A DNA stretch of 64,000 nt, from contig JBBCGI010000001.1 in NCBI GenBank assembly GCA_037200975.1, positions 3,617,716-3,681,715 on the forward strand, read 5' to 3'. The stretch's first letter is position 1; the number at the start of each line of letters is the position of its first letter. Of the stretch, positions 1-8,435 are shown piece by piece. This DNA comes from Pseudomonadota bacterium (GTDB lineage Bacteria > Pseudomonadota > Gammaproteobacteria > Steroidobacterales > Steroidobacteraceae). Below the pieces are notes generated by a model, which worked only from the letters and a program-made list of their open reading frames with translations, was not told where the DNA came from and made no database searches. The position numbers were made by a program, and so were the translations under genes.

Positions 1-2238
1 GATGGCACGCGCTCGAGCGAACGCGACATCTACTATCCCGCCGACGGCACGCTCTACGAACCGGCGAGCCGCAGCGCATCGAGCAGCACAGTGGCCACGT
101 TCTCCGCCGGCGGCCCCATCGTGAAGGACCGGTTGTTCTTCTTCGCGGCCTATCAATTCGACCGCGAAGACGGCGAAGCCATCGGCAGCATCGAGGACCA
201 GGACTCGTTCACCAGCTATCGACGCGAGCAGCCGCGCTGGTACGCCAAGCTCGACTGGAACATCAGCGACAGCCATCGCCTCGAATTCACCGGCGCTTCG
301 AGCGAGCTCAAGACCCGCGGCACTCTCTACGCCTACGACTACGAAGCGATCGAGCGCAGCGACTTGTTAGGCCCTGCCAACAACACGCGTAGCGGCGGCA
401 CGTTGTGGAGCGCCAAGTACACCGGCTATCTCACCGACAGCCTCACCGTCAGCGCGCTGTACGGCCGCTCGGACATCGACGATGTGCTGGCAACGCCGGG
501 TTACGACGATCAGTTCTCCTACGTGGACGGGCTCTTTTTCCAGAACCCGGCGTACACCGGGGGTGAGCCGGTCCGCAGCCCGCAGACCACGGCGGTGATC
601 ACGGATCCGCGGCGCGGCAACTCGAGCTCGAGCCTGCGTTTCGACGTGAACTGGATCCTGGGAAATCACAACCTGACCGTCGGCATCGACAATCTGACTT
701 CGAAGGCAAAACACTACGGTGAAGCCGCGTCGGGACCGGATCACCTGAGCTGGGTCTACGGCCAGGCCGATCCGACCTTGCCCATCAACGAAGTGCTCGG
801 CGTGCCCGCGACCGGCGACTTCGCCAATGGTGAGGAAGGGTATTACGTCTCTTTGTACAACTACTCGTGGAACACCAACGTCGAGTCGAAGCAGACCGCG
901 CAGTACATCGAGGACAACTGGCAGGTAAGCGACAAATTCCTGCTGAGTCTCGGCGTGCGGCTCGATCAGTTCACCAACTACAACAGCGAAGGTGACGCGT
1001 ACATCAAGCAATCGAGCGGGCAGTGGGCGCCGCGTATCGGCTTCAGCTGGGATGTGAAAGACGATTCGAGCTTCAAGGTGTTCGGCAATGCGGGCCGTTA
1101 CTACCTCGCGCTGCCGCTGTTCCCGGCGTTCGGTGCCGCGGGCGCGGTAACCCAGACCGACACGTACTACACGTATGGCGGCATCGACGCGAACGGTTAT
1201 CCGACCGATCTCACGCAGATGTCGGATGCGGTTTCGTTCCTCAACTTCTTCGGCAACCTGCCGGATCCGAAGTCCGTGGCGTCGAAGGGAATCGAGCCGT
1301 CCTACCAGGACGAGTTCATCCTCGGATTCAGCAAGCTGCTCGGCGAGAACTGGGCGTACGGCGTGAAGGCGACCTATCGCACGCTCAAGGCAGGCATCGA
1401 CGATTTCTGCGATCGCGGCACGTTGTTCGACAAGGCCGCGGCGCTCGGCTACGACATCGACGTGGCTAACTATCGCGGCAGCTGCTGGCTGTTCAACCCC
1501 GGCGAGACCAACACCTTCAACCTCATCGACGCGAACGGCGACTACGCGCCGGTCACGCTCACGAACGACGAGATAGGTTTCCCGGAGTTCAAGCGCGACT
1601 ACTACGCGGTGAATTTCACGCTCGAGCACCGCTTCGCGGACCGCTGGTTCGGCAAGCTGGACTACACCTTCTCGCGCAGCTACGGCACCACCGAAGGCCA
1701 GGTGCTCTCGACCATCCAGCAAAGCGGCGCGGCGGTGACGCTCGACTGGGACTACGCCTCCCTCATGGCGAACGCGAACGGCCCGCAGAACAACGACCAT
1801 ACACATCAGCTCAAGCTGTACGGTTACTACGAGATCAATCCGCAGTGGCTGGTGTCGGCAAACTTCAGCGCCATCTCCGGCGCACCGAAAGGCGGGCTCG
1901 GCGTGTACGTGGATCCCGATGATCCGGAGAACACCGATCCGGCGGGTTACGGCTTCCCGTTCTATCGCTTCGTCGACGGGCAACCGGCGCCGCTCGGCAG
2001 CCTCGGCCGCATGCCGTGGATGACCCAGCTCGACCTCGGTGTGAGCTGGCGGCCGGCATTCGCCGACGGCGGTTTCAAGGTGGGAATCGACGTGTTCAAC
2101 GTGTTCGACCAGCAGGCGCCGATCTGGCGCTCGCCGTATTCGGCCTATGCGCCGGGACTGCCGAGCCCGCTGTATGGCGCCGCCGTCTTGCGGCAAGCTC
2201 CGCGCTCGGTGCGTTTCGGGATCAGCTACAACTTCTGA
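1..2238 (+). CDS. TonB-dependent receptor, Oar-like (5' end outside window)
   Basis: The reading frame is open from the first base, so the start, signal peptide, TonB box and most of the plug lie upstream; 745 residues are visible. The segment GGPIVKDRLFFF, about residue 35, is typical of Oar/carboxypeptidase-regulatory-like receptors just before the beta-barrel. The rest alternates aromatic and polar residues as expected for barrel strands, and the chain ends in SYNF with a terminal Phe, the usual outer-membrane sorting signal. It would import a bulky ligand through the outer membrane using TonB energy. The next gene, an exported CocE-type peptidase, starts 13 bases later, followed by an amino-acid permease and an amidase, so a peptide ligand is likely. 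The ligand itself cannot be read from the sequence. Confidence 0.9.
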   Translation, partial: DGTRSSERDIYYPADGTLYEPASRSASSSTVATFSAGGPIVKDRLFFFAAYQFDREDGEAIGSIEDQDSFTSYRREQPRWYAKLDWNISDSHRLEFTGASSELKTRGTLYAYDYEAIERSDLLGPANNTRSGGTLWSAKYTGYLTDSLTVSALYGRSDIDDVLATPGYDDQFSYVDGLFFQNPAYTGGEPVRSPQTTAVITDPRRGNSSSSLRFDVNWILGNHNLTVGIDNLTSKAKHYGEAASGPDHLSWVYGQADPTLPINEVLGVPATGDFANGEEGYYVSLYNYSWNTNVESKQTAQYIEDNWQVSDKFLLSLGVRLDQFTNYNSEGDAYIKQSSGQWAPRIGFSWDVKDDSSFKVFGNAGRYYLALPLFPAFGAAGAVTQTDTYYTYGGIDANGYPTDLTQMSDAVSFLNFFGNLPDPKSVASKGIEPSYQDEFILGFSKLLGENWAYGVKATYRTLKAGIDDFCDRGTLFDKAAALGYDIDVANYRGSCWLFNPGETNTFNLIDANGDYAPVTLTNDEIGFPEFKRDYYAVNFTLEHRFADRWFGKLDYTFSRSYGTTEGQVLSTIQQSGAAVTLDWDYASLMANANGPQNNDHTHQLKLYGYYEINPQWLVSANFSAISGAPKGGLGVYVDPDDPENTDPAGYGFPFYRFVDGQPAPLGSLGRMPWMTQLDLGVSWRPAFADGGFKVGIDVFNVFDQQAPIWRSPYSAYAPGLPSPLYGAAVLRQAPRSVRFGISYNF

Positions 2239-2251
2239 TCGGGAGGTCGGA

Positions 2252-4129
2252 ATGACGTCGATGGGCGCAGGAAGTGTGAGGGTCGTGCGCCGTCTCGCGT
2301 CGTCACTGCTGCTGGCGCTGGTCCTGCTGCCGGCCGTGCACGGCGCCAGTGAAACGCCGAACTACGAACGCCGCGCGGTCGAGATCCCCATGCGCGACGG
2401 CGTCACGCTGCACACGGTGATCGTCGTGCCGAACGGGGCGAAGGACGCGCCGCTGCTGCTCACACGTACGCCCTACGGCGCCGAGTACATGACGTCGCAT
2501 GCGGTGACGAACGATCTGCGTGTGCTGCTGCAGGGCTTCGACAACGTCAACGATGTCATCGTCGATGGCGGTTACATCCGCGTCGTGCAGGACATCCGCG
2601 GCAAGAACGGCTCCGGCGGCGATTTCACCATCACGCGCCCGCTCAAGGGAACCGCGCTCAACACGAGTACCACCGACGAATCCACCGACGCATACGACAC
2701 TATCGAGTGGCTCGTGAAGAACGTGCCCGAGTCGAATGGCAAGGTGGGCATCATCGGTGTTTCCTACGACGGCTTCCTCGCATTGATGGCGCTCGTCGAT
2801 CCGCACCCGGCGCTGAAAGTGGCGGTGCCCATGGATCCGATGGTCGACGGATGGATGGGTGACGACTGGTTTCACAATGGCGCGTTCCGTCAGCTCACGA
2901 TCGCCGCGCTGTACGGCAGCGACGAGCGTGACAACTCCGGCTCGTTTCCCTGGAACGCCACGGATATCTACGATGTCTTCATGCGCGCCGGTTCCGTCGG
3001 CGAGCTGGCGCGTCAACACGGCATGGAGACGACGAGCTTCTGGAAGAACATCACCGACCATCCCGCGTACGACGAGTTCTGGGAGCCACAGGCGGTGGAC
3101 AAACTACTCGCGGCGCGCTCGTTGACCGTGCCGGTGATGCTGGTCAGCTCGCTGTGGGACCAGGAAGATATCTACGGCGCGCCGGCGGTGTACCGCGCGC
3201 TCGAGCCGCAGGACAAGGACAATCGTCAGGTGTATCTCACGATCGGTCCGTGGGCGCATGGCCAATCGCGGGAAGAGGGCAGCAAGATCGGCAACCTGCG
3301 CTTCGATCACGACACGGCGAAATGGTGGCGCACGAACGTGCTCGCGCCGTTCCTCGCGCACTATCTGAAGGGTGCGGCTCAAGACACCTCGCCGGTCACG
3401 GCTTTCCAGTCCGGCACGCAGCGTTGGCAGCATCTCGCGCAGTGGCCGCCCGGGCCTTCGAAAGCGAAGCTCTATCTAAAGCCCGGGATGGCGCTCGGAT
3501 TCGAGCCGGTGCGCGGTCGCGCGCAGAGCGTCGAGTATGTTTCGGACCCCGCCAAGCCGGTGCCGTTCGTCCCGCGGCCGATTCGCGTCGATGACGATCT
3601 CAAGCAGTGGCAGTCCTGGCTCACCTCCGATCAGCGCCACGCGGGCTCGCGTCCCGACGTGCTTACCTTCTCGTCCGACGTGCTCGCCGATGCGGTGACG
3701 ATCGCCGGCGAGCCGTTCGTGAATCTCACCGCGTCGACCAGCGGCACCGACAGTGATTGGGTGGTGAAGCTCATCGACGTGTACCCGGACCAGGTGGCAG
3801 GCGAGGCCGACATGGGCGGCTACCAGCTGCCCATCGCGATGCAAATTTTTCGCGGGCGCTATCGCGAATCGTTGTCTCAGCCCAAGCCGCTCAAACCGAA
3901 TGCACCGCTCGCGTACCGGTTCGCGCTGCCGCAGGCGAACCACGTGTTCCTGCCGGGCCACCGCATCATGGTGCAGGTGCAGTCGAGCTGGTTCGGGCTC
4001 TACGATCGCAATCCGCAGACCTTCGTGCCTAACATCTTTGTTGCCAAACCCGCGGACTACGTGAAGGCAACGCAAAAAGTGATCGTCGCCGGCCCGGCTG
4101 CGAGCTACGTCGAATTGCCAATCCCGTGA
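2252..4129 (+). CDS. CocE/NonD family hydrolase (X-Pro dipeptidyl-peptidase-like), exported
   Basis: A 625-residue alpha/beta hydrolase. I chose the ATG at 2252 because GGGAGG lies just upstream and it gives a clean signal peptide (VRRLASSLLLALVLLPAVHG); the frame is also open further upstream, inside the receptor. The catalytic Ser171 sits in GVSYDGF, with Asp303 in SLWDQED and His336 in GPWAHG, the usual triad order for the CocE/X-Pro peptidase family. The C-terminal part (DVLADAVTIAGEP onward) is the jelly-roll domain of this family. Family members cleave acyl esters or X-Pro dipeptides; the neighbouring receptor, amino-acid permease and amidase favour peptide degradation in the periplasm. 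The stop codon overlaps the next start (GTGA), suggesting translational coupling. Confidence 0.88.
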   Translation: MTSMGAGSVRVVRRLASSLLLALVLLPAVHGASETPNYERRAVEIPMRDGVTLHTVIVVPNGAKDAPLLLTRTPYGAEYMTSHAVTNDLRVLLQGFDNVNDVIVDGGYIRVVQDIRGKNGSGGDFTITRPLKGTALNTSTTDESTDAYDTIEWLVKNVPESNGKVGIIGVSYDGFLALMALVDPHPALKVAVPMDPMVDGWMGDDWFHNGAFRQLTIAALYGSDERDNSGSFPWNATDIYDVFMRAGSVGELARQHGMETTSFWKNITDHPAYDEFWEPQAVDKLLAARSLTVPVMLVSSLWDQEDIYGAPAVYRALEPQDKDNRQVYLTIGPWAHGQSREEGSKIGNLRFDHDTAKWWRTNVLAPFLAHYLKGAAQDTSPVTAFQSGTQRWQHLAQWPPGPSKAKLYLKPGMALGFEPVRGRAQSVEYVSDPAKPVPFVPRPIRVDDDLKQWQSWLTSDQRHAGSRPDVLTFSSDVLADAVTIAGEPFVNLTASTSGTDSDWVVKLIDVYPDQVAGEADMGGYQLPIAMQIFRGRYRESLSQPKPLKPNAPLAYRFALPQANHVFLPGHRIMVQVQSSWFGLYDRNPQTFVPNIFVAKPADYVKATQKVIVAGPAASYVELPIP

Positions 4130-5637
4130 GCAGCCCCCTGAACACTTCTTCTACGCAGACATTGCGTCCCTCGCTTGGCTGGGGCGGCCTGCTCGTGCTC
4201 GGTATCTCGAACATTCTCGGCGCCGGCGTCTTTGTGATGACGGGAACGGCCGCGGCATTTTTCTCCGGTCCCGCGGTCACGATTTCGTTCCTGCTCGCCG
4301 GCTTTGCCGTCCTGCTGGTGGCGCTGTGTTACACGGAGCTGGCCTCCTGCCTGCCCGAGTCCGGCTCTTCTTATACGTACTGCCGGCGAATCCTCGGCAA
4401 CGTGCCCGGCTGGTCGCTCGGCTGGCTGTTGTTTCTGGAATTCAGCGTGGCCGCTTCGCTCGTGGCCGTCGGATTCTCGGGCTATCTACTGAGCCTGCTC
4501 GCGGACTTCGGCATCCACGTGCCCGCCACCGTTTCGACCGCGTTGATCACGGCCACCAACGGCCCGAACGGCGGCACCGAATTCGGCATCGGCAACGGCG
4601 TCAATCTGATTGCGGCGCTGAGCGTCCTGTGTGTCGGTGGCATCCTCGCGCTCGGCATTTCACGCTCCGCATCGCTCAGCGCCTTGCTGGTGGTTGTCAA
4701 AATCGCCGTGTTGCTCGCATTCCTGGTCGTCGGCGTGCGGGCGGTGGATCCCGCCAACTGGCATCCCTACGTGCCCGCGAACGAGGGCGGGTTCAGATAC
4801 GGCTGGGAAGGAGTGGCGCGCGGAGCGTCGCTGCTGTACTTCGCGTTCCTCGGGTTCGAAACGGTTTCGACGGCCGCCGCCGAAGCGCGCGATCCGCAAC
4901 GCGACATGCCGATCGGCATCTTGGGATCGCTCGCGGTGTGCGCATCGCTGTACGTGCTCGTCGCCGTGGTGCTGACGGGCATCGTGCCGTTCCGGGAGTT
5001 GGGTGTGCCCGACCCCATCGCGGTCGCCGTCAACCGCATCGGCTGGCCATGGATTGCGATCGTCATCAAGATCGGTGCGCTTGCGGGGCTCGGCTCCGTG
5101 TTGCTGGCGAACGCGTTCGGGCATTCGCGCATGTGTTACGCGATGTCGCGCGATGGGTTGCTGCCGCCGTTGTTCTCGAGCCTGCACCCGCGCCGCAACA
5201 GCCTGTGGAAGGCCAACCTGCTGTTGGCCGGAATCGCGGCCGTGAATGCGGCGCTGCTGCCCATGGCGGTGCTGGCGGACCTGATTTCGTTCGGCGTGGC
5301 GCTGACGTTCGTGTGCATCGGCATCAGCCTCATCCACATGCGCACCACGCGGCCCGAACTCGTCGGCCGATTCCGCGTGCCGCTGGGCGGCGTGTGGATT
5401 CGCGGCATCTGGTTCGGCACAGTGCCGGTGCTGGCGATCGTCGTGAGCATCGCGATGACGCTGCCGGTGACGCTGGATCTCATCGGCCAGGCGCGGCGCG
5501 GTGAGTGGCTGCCGACGTGCCTGATGCTTTCGTACCTGGCGATCGGAATCGCGATTTACACCTTCTATGGACGCGCGCGCGTCTCCGCCTCGTGGCGCAT
5601 GCCGGCGATTGCAGCCTCCAGCGTTTCCGAAAGATGA
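4126..5637 (+). CDS. APC superfamily amino-acid permease
   Basis: 503 residues, strongly hydrophobic, with about twelve predicted membrane segments. The first contains GISNILGAGVFVMTG, the substrate-binding loop of the amino acid-polyamine-organocation family; the later stretch LLYFAFLGFETVSTAAAEARDP is the family's conserved helix 6 and following loop. The start is a GTG that overlaps the TGA of the peptidase gene by three bases, and the stop overlaps the ATG of the amidase gene. This makes it part of a tight operon that would take up amino acids released by the peptidase. Substrate specificity cannot be inferred. A shorter product from an internal ATG would lose the first membrane helix and is unlikely. 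Confidence 0.9.
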   Translation: MSSPLNTSSTQTLRPSLGWGGLLVLGISNILGAGVFVMTGTAAAFFSGPAVTISFLLAGFAVLLVALCYTELASCLPESGSSYTYCRRILGNVPGWSLGWLLFLEFSVAASLVAVGFSGYLLSLLADFGIHVPATVSTALITATNGPNGGTEFGIGNGVNLIAALSVLCVGGILALGISRSASLSALLVVVKIAVLLAFLVVGVRAVDPANWHPYVPANEGGFRYGWEGVARGASLLYFAFLGFETVSTAAAEARDPQRDMPIGILGSLAVCASLYVLVAVVLTGIVPFRELGVPDPIAVAVNRIGWPWIAIVIKIGALAGLGSVLLANAFGHSRMCYAMSRDGLLPPLFSSLHPRRNSLWKANLLLAGIAAVNAALLPMAVLADLISFGVALTFVCIGISLIHMRTTRPELVGRFRVPLGGVWIRGIWFGTVPVLAIVVSIAMTLPVTLDLIGQARRGEWLPTCLMLSYLAIGIAIYTFYGRARVSASWRMPAIAASSVSER

Positions 5638-7085
5638 AACCGCGCGCGGTCTCGCTGTCCGACGCGCTGGCGCTCGGGCGTCTCGACGCGCATGACCAGG
5701 CGCGTCTGGTACACACACGCGAGCTGCCGCCTGAAGCATTGGTCGAAGCGGCGCTGCTGCGTATCGAAGCACTCGATCCCGCGCTGGGTGCGCTCAGTGA
5801 AATTGCGCCCGCGGCCGTGCGCACCGAACTACTCGCGGCGCCGCCCGAGGCCGGATCCTTCTGCGGCGTGCCGTGGCTGCCGAAGGACTCGCTCGATTAC
5901 CCCGGCATGCCGACCACGTCCGGTTCGCGCAGCCGCAGTCGCAAACCCGTCGCGCGCGGCCATGAATACGCGAGGCGATTGCGCAATACCGGGCTCGTCG
6001 CCGTAGGCAAATCGGCGATGCCGGAATTCGGGTTGTTAGCCTCCACCGAACCGCTCGCGGGGCCGCTCACGCGCAACCCGTGGTCGCTCGCGCATTCGCC
6101 GGGCGGCTCCAGCGGCGGCGCGGCCGCGGCCGTCGCCGCGGGTCTCGTGCCGCTCGCGCATGGCAGCGACGGAGGTGGTTCGATCCGGCTGCCAGCATCC
6201 TGTTGCGGTGTGGTAGGGCTCAAGCCGGGGCGGGACAGCACGGTGCGCGTGCGCTCACGCAACGCGATCGAGGATCTGCTGGTCGGCGATGGGCTGATGG
6301 CACGCAGCGTGCGCGATGTCGCGTGGGGCTTCGCGGCCGCACATCGCGACCCCGCGCGTGTCGCGATCAAGGCGGCCGCACCGCGCCGGCTGTCCATTGC
6401 CATCATCGAAAACGGCCTTGGCGGCAAACCGCCGACCGCCGACGTGCTGCGCGCGCTCGAAGGCACCGCTGGTTTGTGCCGCTCGCTCGGGCATCGCGTG
6501 CAGCGTGCTTCATGGCCCGTCGACGGCTCCGCGGTGCTCGCCGATTTCGAGAATCTCTGGTCGCATGTCGCCGCCGATTGTGTCGATGCCGCGCGCGCGC
6601 AGCACGGCGAGGCACCGCTCGAAGATTTGCTCGAGCCATGGACGCTCGCGCTCGCGACGCGAGCCGAACGATTGCCGACCGCCGCGCTCGAGCGCATCTA
6701 CTCGCAGTTCGCGCAGCTGCCGGCGCAGCTCGCGCGGTTCTTCGGCGAGTACGACGTGCTGTTGACGCCGGTGGTGAGCGCGCCGCCGCCGCCGCTCGGC
6801 ACCTTCGGTCCCGCGGTCCCTGCCGAGCAGCTCTTGAAATCGATGTTCGAGTGGGTCGATTACACGCCGCTCCACAATCTGGCCGGCACGGCCGCGATGT
6901 CGCTGCCGCTGTTCGAGAGCGCCGAAGGCCTGCCGATCGGCAGCATGTTCGCCGCCGATCGGGGCCAGGAAGACATGTTGCTGGCGCTCGCGTTCGAGCT
7001 GGAAGCCGCGCTGCCGTGGGCGGCGCGCTGGCCGCGGCACAGCGTCGCGAGTTCGCATCCCGAGACCGCCGCAACGCTGGCGTGA
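5634..7085 (+). CDS. Amidase signature family hydrolase
   Basis: 483 residues from the ATG that overlaps the preceding stop (ATGA). The catalytic set of the amidase signature family is intact: Lys84 in WLPKDS, cis-Ser159 in GGSSGG and nucleophile Ser183 in DGGGSIR. The 75- and 24-residue spacings match those I recall for fatty acid amide hydrolase. The signature block runs to GVVGLKPG. No signal peptide is seen, so it is cytoplasmic. Family members hydrolyse a wide range of amides; as the last gene of a receptor, peptidase and permease operon, it probably deamidates or cleaves imported amino-acid amides or small peptides. It is not GatA, because no gatB or gatC lies nearby. Confidence 0.88.
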   Translation: MKPRAVSLSDALALGRLDAHDQARLVHTRELPPEALVEAALLRIEALDPALGALSEIAPAAVRTELLAAPPEAGSFCGVPWLPKDSLDYPGMPTTSGSRSRSRKPVARGHEYARRLRNTGLVAVGKSAMPEFGLLASTEPLAGPLTRNPWSLAHSPGGSSGGAAAAVAAGLVPLAHGSDGGGSIRLPASCCGVVGLKPGRDSTVRVRSRNAIEDLLVGDGLMARSVRDVAWGFAAAHRDPARVAIKAAAPRRLSIAIIENGLGGKPPTADVLRALEGTAGLCRSLGHRVQRASWPVDGSAVLADFENLWSHVAADCVDAARAQHGEAPLEDLLEPWTLALATRAERLPTAALERIYSQFAQLPAQLARFFGEYDVLLTPVVSAPPPPLGTFGPAVPAEQLLKSMFEWVDYTPLHNLAGTAAMSLPLFESAEGLPIGSMFAADRGQEDMLLALAFELEAALPWAARWPRHSVASSHPETAATLA

Positions 7086-7136
7086 ATCGGCACAGCGGAG
7101 CATCATGCGGCGGATTCACGAACGGGGGCCCGCATC

Positions 7137-8255
7137 GTGCCACGCAACCCAGCGATCGATGTCCTGCGGGGCGTCCTTTTGCTGCTCATGACCATGACGC
7201 ATCTGCCCACGGTGTGGTCGACCGCCGTCGGCGAACCGTTGGGTTTCATATCCGCCGCTGAGGGTTTCGTCTTTCTGTCGGCCTTCATGGCCGGCAAGAT
7301 TTTCATCGAGCACCAGGAGCGCGACGGCGTCGGCGCCGCGAGCCGCTGGATGCTCGGCCGCGCGCTGCGTCTGTATCTCTTGCATCTGTTGCTCCTGATC
7401 CTCGCGTTCACCGTCGTCGCCTGGATTGCCACGACGTTCAATCGGCCGGCGGCGCGAAACCTTCTCGACTTCTATCTACAGTCGCCGCAAAGGGCGGTAG
7501 TGGGCGGCGTCGCCTTGATGTATCGACCGCCATTGCTCGACATTCTGCCGATGTACGTGCTGTTCTTTCTTGGCACACCCGTGGTCATGAGTGCCGCATC
7601 CCGCTGGGGATGGCGATGGGCTCTGGGCATCAGCACGGCAGTCTGGGTCGCCGCGCAGTTCGGCCTGCGCGCGTGGATTCACGTGTTTTTGGAAGGCGTG
7701 ACGGGATGGGACATACCGCTGAACGCGAGCGGCTCGTTCGATCTGTACGCGTGGCAGTTTCTATGGATGTTAGGTCTGTGGTTTGGCGCCATCGGCTTTG
7801 GCCAGACGCGGCAGATCGTTGCATCCACCAGCGGCATGCTGAACATTGCGCTCGCGATATCTTGCGCGTTGCTCGCGTGGCGCTACTCGAGCGGACCCAT
7901 GGGCTTCACTGATCTGGCGCGCCACCTGTTCTGGATCGACAAGTGGACGTTGTCGCCCGTACGGGTGATCAACTTCGCGGCGCTGCTGCTCGTGATCATC
8001 GGTTTCGGCGCGAGCGTCTCTCGGCGGCTGCGTATTCCTCGCGTGGAAGCTTTGGGGCAGGCTTCGTTGTGGGTTTTTGTCGCCCACATCGCGTTCGTGC
8101 TGCTGTCGTTGTGCCTGATCGGCGGTGACGAGCAACCGCTTGGCGGTGTTTCCGGGATGCTGCTGGTCGTGGCGGGGTATCTGATCCTTTTCCTGACGGC
8201 GGCCATTTATCGGAGCATCCGCCGGCAACGAGCCCGGGGCGCGCCGTGCGCGTGA
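7137..8255 (+). CDS. OpgC-family membrane acyltransferase
   Basis: 372 residues with about ten hydrophobic segments. The N-terminal IDVLRGVLLLLMTMTHLP followed by GFISAAEGFVFLSAFMAG is the signature of the OpgC_C family, the integral-membrane proteins that succinylate osmoregulated periplasmic glucans. The best start in this frame is the GTG at 7137 (MPRNPAIDVLRG); the nearby ATG at 7105 is out of frame. The gene is separated from the amidase by 51 bases and there is no opgGH nearby, so the substrate may be a different glycan. A weak inverted repeat (AACCGG-TAAT-CCGGTT, 8265-8280) follows the stop. Function at family level is well supported; the exact substrate is not known. Confidence 0.8.
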   Translation: MPRNPAIDVLRGVLLLLMTMTHLPTVWSTAVGEPLGFISAAEGFVFLSAFMAGKIFIEHQERDGVGAASRWMLGRALRLYLLHLLLLILAFTVVAWIATTFNRPAARNLLDFYLQSPQRAVVGGVALMYRPPLLDILPMYVLFFLGTPVVMSAASRWGWRWALGISTAVWVAAQFGLRAWIHVFLEGVTGWDIPLNASGSFDLYAWQFLWMLGLWFGAIGFGQTRQIVASTSGMLNIALAISCALLAWRYSSGPMGFTDLARHLFWIDKWTLSPVRVINFAALLLVIIGFGASVSRRLRIPRVEALGQASLWVFVAHIAFVLLSLCLIGGDEQPLGGVSGMLLVVAGYLILFLTAAIYRSIRRQRARGAPCA

Positions 8256-8337
8256 GCGGCAACCGGTAATCCGGTTTCTCAGCGAGAACATTGGCGATCA
8301 TTCGAGGCTCGCCGCAGGCCTCAAGATTTCCTCCCTT

Positions 8338-8375
8338 CCGAAAGCACCGCAGTTTCGGATTAGTGCCGCTTTCGG
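8338..8375. repeat. Inverted repeat upstream of the sensor kinase gene
   Basis: The arms CCGAAAGC and GCTTTCGG are perfect inverted copies separated by 22 bases, in the 180-base gap between the OpgC-like gene and the kinase, ending 60 bases before the kinase start. It could be a regulator site or an RNA hairpin; there is no T-run, so it is not a terminator. Confidence 0.35.
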
Positions 8376-8435
8376 CATCATCAGTTCGAAGACGCGCTGG
8401 GCGTACTCATGATGTGAGGGGCTCAAGGAAGCCAC

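Noticed and set aside
367-2196. 609-codon open frame opposite the first TonB receptor
   Set aside because: High GC leaves long open frames on the opposite strand of real genes; the composition is Arg/Val-rich with no domain motif, and the plus strand clearly encodes a receptor.
8265-8280. Hairpin AACCGG-TAAT-CCGGTT after the OpgC-like gene as a terminator
   Set aside because: Short stem and weak T-run; kept only as a remark in the gene entry.
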